Shown here one piece after another: positions 1 to 10,079 of a stretch of 64,000 bases of DNA (its first letter is position 1; every line of letters begins with the position of its first letter). The notes beneath the pieces were generated by a model. The model made no database searches, was not told the DNA's origin, and saw only the letters and a list, made by a program, of their open reading frames with translations. Origin of the DNA: Cyanophora paradoxa (lineage: Eukaryota > Glaucocystophyceae > Cyanophorales > Cyanophoraceae); the NCBI GenBank assembly GCA_004431415.1, contig QPMI01000530.1:1-64000 (forward strand), written 5' to 3'. The position numbers and the translations under genes were made by a program.

Positions 1-28
1 ATAGGTACAAAGCTGCATATGTATACAC

Positions 29-1720
29 TTATAAAAGTGGCATACTTGATATGCTACATGTGCTCTTACTCGATATAACTGCTCTGCGAACAACTGCTTT
101 TTGATCGACAAAAACAGAAATCGGAATCGTAGAATTTGTAAACCAGCTCCGGCAAAATGTTACGGCCGGGTGGAAAAGTTTGTAATTGCCGCGCGTGCTT
201 ACAGTAAGCACCAAGGGAGGCATATTAGCGCGGGAAAAGCTAAGTAGATCCTTGCAAACAGCATCCAGCTGCTGCAAGCTTTCTCCGGACCCGATGGCCA
301 GTCCAAACTCCATGCCAATGTTCAACTTCACACCGAAGTTTTGGTAGCATCCCGCAATTTCCTGCAGTGCTAATGTCAATGAAAAGATGGATATCGACTC
401 ACTTCTGCACCACAACTCGCAGAAATGTCTTTCGATGATCCCTCCAGAGTGCTGTATGGTGATCCGACGGAGGGCTGGCCTCGCCGATCGTACCAGCTCC
501 ACCAGACTGTCTCCGTCCAAGGAATGCCGTCGACCGCAAGATGAGATTTTCAACTCGACCCAGTCCAAATTCTCGTTGCCATGCAGAAGAACTTCGGCCA
601 GCCCATTTGCAGTGGCCTGCAGCAGTTCACTTCCACCTCCACAAGAATCTTGACAGTCTCCGAACTGCGATCAGTATAAGGAGAGAGGGCGATCCAAGTT
701 TAAAAACGTACACATATGTCAAGATTCAGCTCGCGAAGTCCACGCAGCGTTCCTAGAGACGAAAGACATTTCCCGACTCGCAATCAACCTGCGAAATAAA
801 ACAAATCAATTATTAGATGCATTCAGACCGAGCGTCCGTACCTCAGCTCCAGCTTTGAGAAGCTCTAAATGGAATTGTGCTGACAGGTCGATTGGCTACT
901 GAAGAGTTGCAGAAATCGAGAGCCTCGCTCGAACGCCCCAAGAAGAAATTTGTGCAGCCCATTGATCCACCACAGTTGCGACGAGAACTCTGAGCGCTGG
1001 CAAGCTTTCATTATCATCCGCTGCCAGAATGTGTCGGTGAGATCGAAAGGAAGCTTTCAAATGTACGGAAAACATTAGTCACAGTCGTGTCGCGCAGGCA
1101 GCGCCAGATATAGAAAGGCTTCTCAGTTGAGGAAACACGTTGAACTCTCGATGCAACGCAGTAGCTGTTCCGCATTCCCAATCGCATGACAACGGATGAA
1201 ATGAAGAATTGTGCTCAATGACTCGCGATTGCACACAAAGGTGTGAATCCCAGCCATCCTCAGAGATGGTTACATGCTCAGCTCCACCATCGATTGTGAA
1301 GCAGCCAATAAAACTCCTGCATGATTCCATTTCAGCATTCCACAAGAACGTAATGCTGAGCTTACCCATACAGATTGGACAGCAACGGAGTACAGTGCGT
1401 TTGTGTTGACAGAAACGGCCCAAAGCCGATGTGGAGATGCCGGCAGCCCGCCAAGGCGCCTTTTCGAATCCGCGGGCGGCACGCTGCAATATTCTTACAT
1501 GTTCCTCGATTGCGTGTTCACATTGTGCATGAAGAGACGAAATGGAGGAATTCTCCACACGGAAAGCTCTCCACAATTGCTGTGCCCTGCGCTGCATCGC
1601 CTGAACTGCCTATTCACTAACCATACTTCGCTCGTGAAGAATTCCAAGTGTCAGATTGGAGAGAATCTTGGTGACAATGCCATCCAGAAGCTCTTCAGCT
1701 GCAGCTAGCGCTGGAGCATG
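29..1720 (-). CDS. F-box/LRR-like protein, fragmentary gene model
   Basis: Two minus-strand open segments (about 1597-1079 and 568-29) and short open stretches between them look like exons of one gene. Near 1690-1640 the minus strand reads a short helix with the feel of an F-box start (ELLDGIVTKILSNL), followed by a likely very short intron and then MQRRAQQLWRAFRVEN. The 568-29 segment has leucine-patterned strand/helix repeats (LKISSC, LVELVRSARPALRRITI, LQQLDAVCKDLLSF) like the LRR-type genes at 3.4-6.1 kb and 14.2-14.9 kb. If the family assignment is right, it would be a substrate adaptor of an SCF ubiquitin ligase. Splice sites, the start codon and whether the left end is complete are unresolved. 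The family call is inference from pattern, not from a diagnostic motif. Confidence 0.35.
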
Positions 1721-1977
1721 TGACTGGCATGCTCATACTGCCTTTTACGCTTCCCCTTGAACATGGCAGTTAACGTTTCCCGCGCTACCGAACCAGTTGG
1801 GGTAGAGCATACAAATGGGGGATGAGAAGCTGCGAAGGAGGGGGGGGGGGGGGGTGCGCGGAGTGCGGTGGAATCAATTAGATATTTTCTCAGTGCATGT
1901 GCACATATCAGGGGCTCTCAATCAAGGATTCAGGTGGCAGGCGCCCTTGCAAATTCTTATTAAGTGTATCCTTGCAG

Positions 1978-2041
1978 GTTTCTCACGATAACAGATTAAA
2001 TATGCAATTATGCAAGGTTTTTCACGATAACAGATTAAATG
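1978..2041. repeat. Short direct repeat
   Basis: The 18-nt word CACGATAACAGATTAAAT occurs twice, about 41 nt apart, in a non-coding gap. A run of G (about 1843-1855) precedes it. Repeats of GCTTGCCTGAGCTGCTCTGC-like sequence follow at about 2090-2180. I see no gene in about 1730-2210. Confidence 0.7.
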
Positions 2042-2211
2042 TCCGAAAACATGTCTTCTCGACCGAAGTGCATAAGCGAATGTGCTCTGCCTGCCTGAGC
2101 TTGCTTGCCTAAGCTGCTCTGCTGAGATGCTCTGCTAAGTGACTAGAGCTTGCTTGCCTGAGCTGCTCTGCATATACTGCTCCAGCTCACTGCTGCTGCT
2201 GTTACTCTGAC

Positions 2212-3250
2212 GTCACTGAATTCGAATCGAATCCATCATCAACCTGCAAAAAGCGTCAATCTGAGTCTGTCGTTTTATTAAAGCCGAACCTGGACTGGCA
2301 AGAGGCGCGATGTGCATCTTCGAATTCCATGACAGCGTTCTTGGCATTCTCAAGCACATTTAGCTTCGCATCGCCGGCAGCAGCCCGCACGGAATCGACT
2401 CCATTATCCACCTGGAAGGTGCGTCGAATTCAATTCGTAAACAGGTGAATTCAGGGGGAAAGAGAAACCATACCTGGAGCTGGCGCGACGTGCATCGATA
2501 TTGTCCTAAGATCGTTCTTGGAATTCTCAGTTTCATTAAGAATCGCATCGCCGTCAGAACCGGCACGGGCTGAACGCCGGTCGCCACGATTGCATCCTGC
2601 TCCTGCTCCTTTGACGTTTCGAGATCGAATGCATTATCCACCTGGAGATGCATCACATTATATTCATATGCAAGTGAACTCGGGGGAATGATGAAAACCA
2701 TACCTGGAGCTGGCGCGACGTGCGTCGATATTGTCCATAAGATCATTCTTGGAATTCTCAGTTTCATTAAGAATCGCATCGCCGTCAGGAACCGGCACGG
2801 ACTGAACATCGGTTACCACTATTTCACGCTGCTCCTGCTGCTTTGTCCGATCAGAATCTTCGACCAAGATCCAGCAGAAGTCCCAACACCGGCACACTCG
2901 CAGCTTTACCTGGGGCTGGCGCAAGCGACATCCAGCACGTCACTCTCAGTGTCTGCAGAGCCAGATTGGAATTCAGAGATCCAAACACAATCAACAATTT
3001 AAAAGCGGCCGCGCACCAGTCTTTGAAACCTCAAATCCGGCGCATTGCCTTCGGTACGAGCACGCTTCTGTTGGTCATCACCGACCGAAGCCGGAACAAG
3101 TCCGTTGATGTTGCCGCGGCCGTCATCCATCGCACGCTTTGTGATTGTAGGACCGCATTCGTCCTGATGCTGCCCTATCTTGCAAGCTACAGCGTGCTCC
3201 ATGAAAACTTGATTTCCGTTCTGGTCGGTAACCCGGACAGAGGTACAGTA
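2212..3250 (-). CDS. Unrecognised acidic protein built from tandemly duplicated exons
   Basis: Minus-strand gene with small exons. The upstream part reads VRVTDQNGNQVFMEHAVACK and is polar. Downstream exons share the start V-D-[ND]-[AG]-[FV]-D (VDNAFD, VDNGVD, VDDGFD), with the last ending at a TAA at 2214-2212. Two adjacent introns, 2703-2642 and 2473-2412, are both 62 nt, both start GTATGGTTT and lie exactly 230 nt apart, so exon and intron were duplicated as a unit. Exon copies share the words VPDGDAILNETENSKNDL and QPVPV, but two single-base differences (about 2567 and 2735) put copies in different frames. I recognise no domain. Function unknown; it could be a decaying gene. Upstream F-box/LRR exons (3.4 kb) might even belong to it. 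Confidence 0.45.
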
Positions 3251-3436
3251 TAATTGGAGCGAGGGTACAGAGGCTATCTAATGCAAAACACCGTTACAGG
3301 TGAAATTCTAAAAAGCAGCGCGCTATAGCCCGTCTAAATTTAAAGTTCTGTCCAAGAATCCCGGCCAATTGCAAGTAGCAATTGCAAGTTTGTAGTAAGA
3401 CAGAGAGAGAACGACAATATTTCTGGAAATTCACCA

Positions 3437-6079
3437 TCACCAGAAGCGAGCACGAGTGGCAAGAGCGTCTGCAACATGACTAAAGGCAATATGCCAACCT
3501 GGAAGCAAAGCTTTTACGAGTTTGGCCATGGGGTCCGAAATCGCGTCCTTCACAAAACGAATGTTGCACGAAGGCCATCTATTCAGTTGGGTAGCGATGG
3601 GACGGAGAGGTTGCAGAGCTGAAGCGAGGACACACAAATCGATCAACTCGTTCCGGGCGGCCCTGTACACGAGATCCACTCGTTCCAGATTCGCGCATCG
3701 CGCAAGCGACTGATTCTCGCACGCGACAGGCACGAGGCCCACCCGCTTGATTGCCGTGAAGACGTTGGGCTTTGTCATGAGCAGGTCCACCATGTGAAGC
3801 GCAAGAGATGTTTCAGCCAGCACAGAATCCTTGCTGTGAACATGGAATGGAATTTGATGGACGATCTCAAGTTTGACGGCTTGCAGAATCGCGCTCCACG
3901 CAACGACGGATGAAAGTTGCGTGAGCACACTCGCCAAGTATCCGCCGCAGCCAGTGACGGAGAGATCAAGTGAGCGCAAGTTTGCAAGAATTGGCGACAT
4001 GGATGCTTGATTGAAGCCGATTCTACTTTGATTGACGTCGGGAAGGTCAGTGCAAGCGAAGGCCGTCCTCGAGCTCGATCCCACAATCTCGCTACTGAAG
4101 CACGGGCCAGTGTCACCGCAGTCGTCAATAGATATAGCGACAGACAGTTGCCTCGGATAAGACTCAGGCTGCTTCTGCTTTTGCTTTTGCTTCTGCTTCG
4201 TGCTTTGCGATTGACTGGACGACGACTCGCCGAGCTCATTGCCTGCCAGACAGGTCATCACAAGGTCCACCAGCGAATAATGATTTGGAGCATTGAATAA
4301 CTCAATTCGATCAAGCTCCGGAGAACCTACTCGGATGTGAGCGAGATGTAAACTTTGCAATCGGAATTGATAAATAAACAATATAAGACACCTCCGTCTT
4401 AGTGATGGCTCCCATGGGCAGGCAATCCGACAAGGGCGCGGTAGCCCCGGTGAGGTCAACCGAAAACTTGCGAAGCTTCTTGAGATCGAAATCTGGCAAC
4501 CTAGTGCACAGCGCCAGGGCACGAAATGCGGTGTGATCTGCATATGAAGTCTTCAGAGGACGAAGCATACGTATACGTGCATACTTCGATGACAGAGCAA
4601 ACCTATATGCACGCTTCTCAGCTCTTTCATTTTTCCAATACGTGCAAACGCAGCCGGCAGCTGAGCATGATGACCAGGTGAAGCGTTGACAAACAATCGA
4701 AGATGCTTCAGCTTTGGAAAGCGCTCAGCAATTGCGACTGCACATTCCGTGATGACATCTTGATTCGAGCGCGGACCAGCTGCGGAAGATGTTCGACTGC
4801 TCGTGAGAAGAGAGAGAGAGAGACAGAGACAGAGAGAGAAAGAGAGTCGGGATCGGACCGTCGACGTCTAGTCCCAGAGATTCCAACTTTGGAAGTGCTG
4901 GCGCGAGCTCTTCAAGCATGCGCCTGTTTACGAGCATGCCTTCGCCGAAGTCCACATGCATGAGGGCTGGAAGGGCAGAAAGGGCCGCGACAATCCCATT
5001 GAATACTTCTCGTTCTGCATCGAATGCGTGAGCACATTTGCACGTGGCTACACGATAAATAAGACGTGGATGCATCTAACCCGACGAACCTGGACCTTCG
5101 CAAGCGGAAGAAAGTACCGGATCTATGTACAGTCAATGAAAACCACTGGAATATTAATGCGAATATGCGCTTGCTGAGGGTACCTAGCCAAGATGCGGAT
5201 AGGGACTTATCGTTGCGACCGTCGGAGACTGACAGAAGCAAACTCAAGTGCTCGACAGTCTTGGGGCATTCTTGTAGGACCTTCAAAATGTATGCATAAC
5301 GACGAGCAGTGCGAGATGCACGGATAAATTCGCTGTCTGGTGCCTGGTGAGCAATCCTGAGCGTGCGAAGCCCGTCGAGTTGGGAGAGCAGGCGGGAACC
5401 TGCCGTGTCGCAAAAAATGTGCGTAATTGAAAAATGTCACAATCACGAAAAACGAAAACGCAAGATTTCACCAGCGTAACGAAGACCTGATCGACTTGCT
5501 TGTAGAAACTGCCCTCCAAGCGAAACACACTTGTGCGAAAACCCCACGCCGCGGCACATCGAATGCAAAACCTCAAAAGCCGACTCCATGACGCTATTGC
5601 TTGCTCGCGCATCGTTTCCGTGACGCGTTGTGCCAGCCAGCGGACTTCCTCGCCGCCATAGAGGGTATGCAGATCGCAATCACGACCCCCGCGAGATTCA
5701 AGTGCGAACGATAGATTGAGCTCGCCAATAGCAAGATTTCGGAGCAGCTTGCCGAACGCTGGCGAAACCTTATGAATCCGTAACCCGTCCACAAATCGAC
5801 GAAGTCAGCGTTCTTGAGAGCTTCCACGATAAGAGCGTCGGGAAGATAGGCAGCCTCGCCGCCGCCTCCGGCCTCGAGCTCCACATGCGCAGACGAGTCT
5901 TCGTGCACGCGCAGTCAGCTTTACTTGCGAGACAGCAATGCATGCATGGATTCCGTCCGCGAACCGGTACGACTCTCGTTTCCCTCGCTGGCGGCGCCGC
6001 TCACGGGCATTGAGCTTGACATTCCGACCCCTGCCAGCGGGTGGCTGTCGGCTCCGCTAACGGGCATTGTGCTGGACAT
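3437..6079 (-). CDS. F-box/LRR protein
   Basis: Multi-exon minus-strand gene. A plausible ATG at 6079 begins MSSTMPVSGADSHPLAGVGM, a Ser/Gly-rich leader encoded by a 57-bp tandem duplication. After an intron comes YLPDALIVEALKNADFVDL, which fits the first half of an F-box (L-P-D-x-L...L...D-L). About 10 nt later, in the next frame, HKVSPAFGKLLRNL fits the second half, so a one-base shift lies near 5790. LRR-like stretches follow (ALSALPALMHVDF; LPKLESLGLDV near 4880; LKKLRKFSVDL near 4470; ILANLRSLDLSVTGCGG near 3990). A KQKQKQKQ tract lies near 4180. One intron is readable near 4410-4330. Expected role: SCF ubiquitin-ligase adaptor, with the F-box binding Skp1 and the LRRs binding substrate. 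Exon borders are approximate. Confidence 0.55.
4806..4848. repeat. GA-rich microsatellite
   Basis: Run of GAGAGA/GACAGA inside the F-box/LRR gene. On the minus strand it reads a Leu-Ser tract (LSLSLSLSL). It is probably intronic, because the flanking LRR-like sequence breaks off here. Confidence 0.7.
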
Positions 6080-6104
6080 TCCGGCCCCTGCCAGAGGGTG
6101 CTAG
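5991..6104. repeat. 57-bp tandem duplication
   Basis: Two adjacent copies of a 57-bp unit with a few substitutions (shared word ACATTCC, then CCCCTGCCAG). Read on the minus strand it gives the repeated leader peptide HPLAG[AV]GMSS[TS]MPVSGA. The length is a multiple of three and the frame stays open, which supports it being translated. Confidence 0.75.
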
Positions 6105-6404
6105 TAAGATGAAAACGCGCTGACCACAAAAGCGCAGGTGTTCACCGGGCCGTTCAATCTTGCTCTGATGTTCACCGCCAGAATGTTCACCGCCCGGCGA
6201 AAGCGGCGCTTCATGGGATCTGGTTCTAGCGCCTTTCCAGTTTCAGTGGCCGCTGAGTGGCGGGGTGGGGGGTACTCGAAGTACGTGCAGCGCGCCCGCA
6301 GTCAGCGGTCAGAACGCAGTCAGCGGTCAGAATGTCAGACTGGAAGGTATGCTACTGGTATCGATGTCATAGCGCGTCATGCTAGCTCGTAGGCCGCGCT
6401 AGCT
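6105..6404. other. Likely intergenic, promoter side of two divergent genes
   Basis: No convincing gene. A 19-nt word (GCAGTCAGCGGTCAGAA) is repeated at about 6298-6335. The stretch lies between the minus-strand F-box gene and the plus-strand aminotransferase-like gene, so it may hold divergent promoters. No core element is obvious. Confidence 0.4.
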
Positions 6405-9400
6405 ATGGCGGGTCTTGGCCCTCATCCTCATTCTCGTCGCAGAGGAACTCCGTCGTGCTTTCGAGCAACCGTCCTCAACAGGTGCTTCTGCACGCGCACT
6501 CCGACAAACTTCGGACCATACAAAGGCTCTCGTTGCCCTCGCTTCGCTGTCAGCTGTGCTTCAGTGAGTGCGCGCATGCTCATCTTTCTTACGTAAGTCA
6601 TTCTGGTCCTCTGGAAGGGTGGCCGTGGAGAGTCTGGATCTGCACCTGCCCGATTCGCCTCCCGCAACGGTGGCATTCCTCGTCATCCTTGCTGTCCGCC
6701 GTGCCCTGCCTCCGCAGGCCAGCTTTGAAGATGTTATACGCGCGTTCAGGTGCATGTTTTTCGTCGACTCCCAGCCGCTAGCGAGCTGTCCAGACGTAAT
6801 TGATCATCAGGACCTGCTGCGCGCTGCCCAGTCCTGAGTTCGATGCCTTCGAGACAATAATCTTTGACGTCGACGGGTGTACATGGTCGGATACACACAA
6901 TAAGACTTCACTACAAACGTGGGGGGCAATAGCATCACACTTGCGGAGCGCATTGGCCGAGTGGGCGAGAGATTTTCATCTACCTGGATGACATACCGTC
7001 AGCGTCTTGATTACGACTTTGCCGGAGGATGGGCAGCGCAACGCACATCGTTTCGCGAACCGTGCAGCAGCTCGGCCACTCAATCAGGCAAGTCATGTGT
7101 ATGCACATTGCGAGAGCTTTTTGTCTCACTCTCGTCCAGTTTCTGGGAGCGCCTCATGGATCCAATCGGCTTCGATTCGGCTGCAGATTTTCTCTCGCGC
7201 GACATCTGCTTCGGTGATCGTAGCCCGAACGCATCTGAGGATCCGGATGAAACCGTGGGTGTCTTTTCATCAAGGGAATCGTCTTGTAAGATCCGTGTTA
7301 TGTCTCTCATTTGCTATCGCTCACTACTTACTGCCAGGTGACATTTCCAAATTGCGGGAACAGATCGAAGAAAACATAAATGTAATGTCCGGTCTAACTG
7401 TGACTACGCTGTCGAACGCTGGGAGCGTGTCAGACCTTGAGCCCGTGGTGTTTGAGGTGGCGAACCATGTGTGCCCTTCTGGTCTGCTGCTTATTATGGC
7501 TTTTTTCTTGATGATGCACTTTCCAGATCGCACGTAGTTCAGGAGAAGTTGGAGGATTCATCAACTGGCTCGAAGGCTCATGGGGCGCATCTCGCGGAGT
7601 GTTCGGTGTCAATCTCAAGAACGAACCAGCAAGCGCCACTGCTCTAGCCAATGCATATCCGGCAGGTCTGCTTTTGTCTGTTTTGATTGGCAATGCAAAA
7701 TCGTGATTGGGACTTTCAGAGAAGCGCATATGACCTTGCCTGCTGTCTACGAAAAGCATCCGCCAACTGATCAGATTAGAGGGGATCGTCTGGTTCACAT
7801 CGAGGAGGTGATCGACAACATCCGTCAGGTGACACTCTTTTAATCTATATTCGTCCGTGCTTCGGAGCAACGTCAACACTGACTCCGACCTGTAGCGCAT
7901 CGAACACAGGCGGCAGGCGGTGAAGGGTGTGGATGACACGTTAATGAGTCGTTCCATTCCTTTTGCTGACCTTCCAATCCGGATCATCGTCTGCGAGGCC
8001 GTGCGTGTCGATCCAGTCGAGGGGCTTCAATTCCTCTCCCTCGACTTCCTCATCCGGTTATCCGATCTGTGCTCTTGCTATGGAATTGCACTTGTGTTCG
8101 ACGAGGCACTCACGAGTTCGCATTGTTTTTCGCATGTACTACTTCTTGACTGCATACATTGTAACTGTCTTTTCTCGCGTCAGCGTGCTTCCGAAACGCT
8201 AGGACTTTTTTTGCCTTTCAAGATTTCGTTGACGCGGCAGTGGCCGCTGGGGGGCGTGTTCTTGTCCACGGCATCCTCATTGGAAAAGCTCTTATCCCAT
8301 CTTTCTTGTTGGTACGTGAGCTGTTGACGTGTCGAGAACTTGCAATTGTTCGATATGTGTTCACCATCAGGTCCACGCAATGGCTGACGGTACAGATCCC
8401 TGGGAGACGACGTTCGGGGCATCGACCAATTTAACTGCTTTGGAGCTGTCGAAGTCGTTCCATGGTTCGGAGCCACTTACAACATCGAACTCCCTTGAAT
8501 ATGAAAAAAGGATCGCAGAGATTATAACGTCCCAGCAATACCGATTGGCGCTCATTCAGACGATCGATCTCCTGCGCGGGTTGCGTGACAATGTAGACAC
8601 AAGCCGCCACACATTGGAACATCGATGCAGCTGTGTTCAAGAGCAGTTCCAACATGCTCTCCAGCTCATTCGAGCAAGCCACCACGATCCTTGCTTCGAT
8701 GTCGAGCGAAATATGATGGTAGAGAGCTCTGGTTCGCTTTCCATGCTCTACGCTCATACATTTCGAGCAAGCGCTTACATCTCCCGAATTCGAAGGGTTC
8801 CTCTTTGCAGTACCTTCCCAGTTAGCCAAGTATTCTGGACTTCCTTTCATCTCAACCGTCGGGACACGCGCGGGACCGCCTGTGTACCATCGCTTCCTCG
8901 TTCCTATTGATATTAATATCGACGTTTTTAAGCGGGCCTTCATCCCGCGTTCTGCCAGCGGGCACCAGACGTCGTTCGAGAGTATGCAGGTGCTTGAAGT
9001 GCAGGTTCTCGGGGACTCTCGGCCTTCCCCGCAGGGCATAACCAAAGTCGAAGGTTAGATATGAGTTCTGTTAATATAACCCGGCATCCCGCACCAGCCC
9101 GAGTTGAATCGCTGCGCAGGACCTGTGTCCGTGAAAATACCTAAGGCAGGTGGTTGGCAGGAGCAGCTTCTGCAAAAATCGATTCGGATGCTTGGCATCG
9201 AGGAATGCAGTGAACCTGAGTTGAGATTATACTACTTTGTGAAGAGGTGTGGGTTTTTTGACAGACCAGGCGCGTCGGTGAGCTCGGCACGCACGCGCAG
9301 ATGCTGGCAAAAGTTAATTGTGCGCGTTTAATTTGCGCCTGTGCAGGCGGAGCTGCTGCCAGGGTTTTACTACATTACGAAAGATTCACAGTGGCCAAGA

Positions 9401-9439
9401 GTGTACGATGTACCTTATTTGTGCTTGCCAAGGACTTGA
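6405..9439 (+). CDS. Class III PLP aminotransferase-like protein, multi-exon
   Basis: Plus-strand gene with short introns, several of them readable: 7666-7718-type GTCTGC...TTTCAG; GTGACA...CTGTAG near 7830-7894; GTACGT...ATCAG near 8311-8370; GTGTGG...GTGCAG near 9246-9350. Spliced exons give, in order, TLSNAGSVSDLEPVVFEVAN (compare the SN(S/A)GSEANE segment of class III aminotransferases), NWLEGSWGASRGVFGV, IIVCEAVRVDPVEGLQFLS, YGIALVFDEALT (compare the PLP-binding DEV motif) and ILIGKAL (candidate PLP lysine). The last exons read VQVLGDSRPSP and GFYYITKDSQWP and end with TGA at 9437-9439. Key motifs are divergent (DEAL for DEVxTG; no typical Gly run after the lysine), so activity is doubtful. 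A GABA/DAPA-type aminotransferase is possible. The 5' end before about 6850 is uncertain. Confidence 0.45.
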
Positions 9440-9499
9440 ATCTTTCCTTGCAATTGAAGCTTGCACCGATCGCGAATGGCGAAATGGGTATATAGCTAG

Positions 9500-10050
9500 T
9501 ACGCACTGCGGCATGACATGATCATTATGATCACTGAGTCAAGGGGTTACGAGGCAGCAAGGCCCTGATCATGACTCAGTACTAGGGTACGGTAAGGCTC
9601 GACCTCAGAGCCTCCATCATGGCATGACGTCGTCAGTGTGCGACGGTCACTGATCATGATCACGAGTCACTGAGTCATGATCACCATATGTGATAATCAG
9701 GGAGCCAAACTTGAAACTTGAAAGGAAGCTGTCGACTCCGAGGCTCTGCGAGCCTCGCCGAGTCGGAGGCCCCGCCACATGAGCTCAAGGCTTCATGATC
9801 ATTTAATTATTAGGCCTGAGGGGCTCGGCGTAGTGCTTCTGAAGTTCATCATGATCACAAGGCCCTTGCCGAGTCGGCCAGAGTCACGTCAAGATCATGA
9901 TAATCGGATCTTGAGGGTCTCGGCCGGGCTTAGCGGGGGATTAGTGTTCACTAGCTTCATGACTACGACTCGACTTTGAGGGCTTCATCATCAGGGCTGG
10001 GCTTGGTCTACGCTCAGGGTCACTAGCTACGTATACGAGACACGAGCTTC
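9500..10050. repeat. Palindrome-rich non-coding DNA
   Basis: Dense in short palindromes and near-repeats of TCATGATCA, GAGTCACTGAGTC and CGAGTCGG. No open frame of note. Similar ACTGAGTC/CTCGGAGTC words recur at 38.6-39.2 kb. Possibly decayed fold-back elements; no clean terminal inverted repeat found. Confidence 0.5.
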
Positions 10051-10079
10051 ATGAGGTGCAATTTCGAATTCGAAATCAA

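Noticed and set aside
9520-10050. Palindromes as terminators or operator sites
   Set aside because: Too many, not followed by T runs, and in a eukaryotic context; better read as repetitive DNA.
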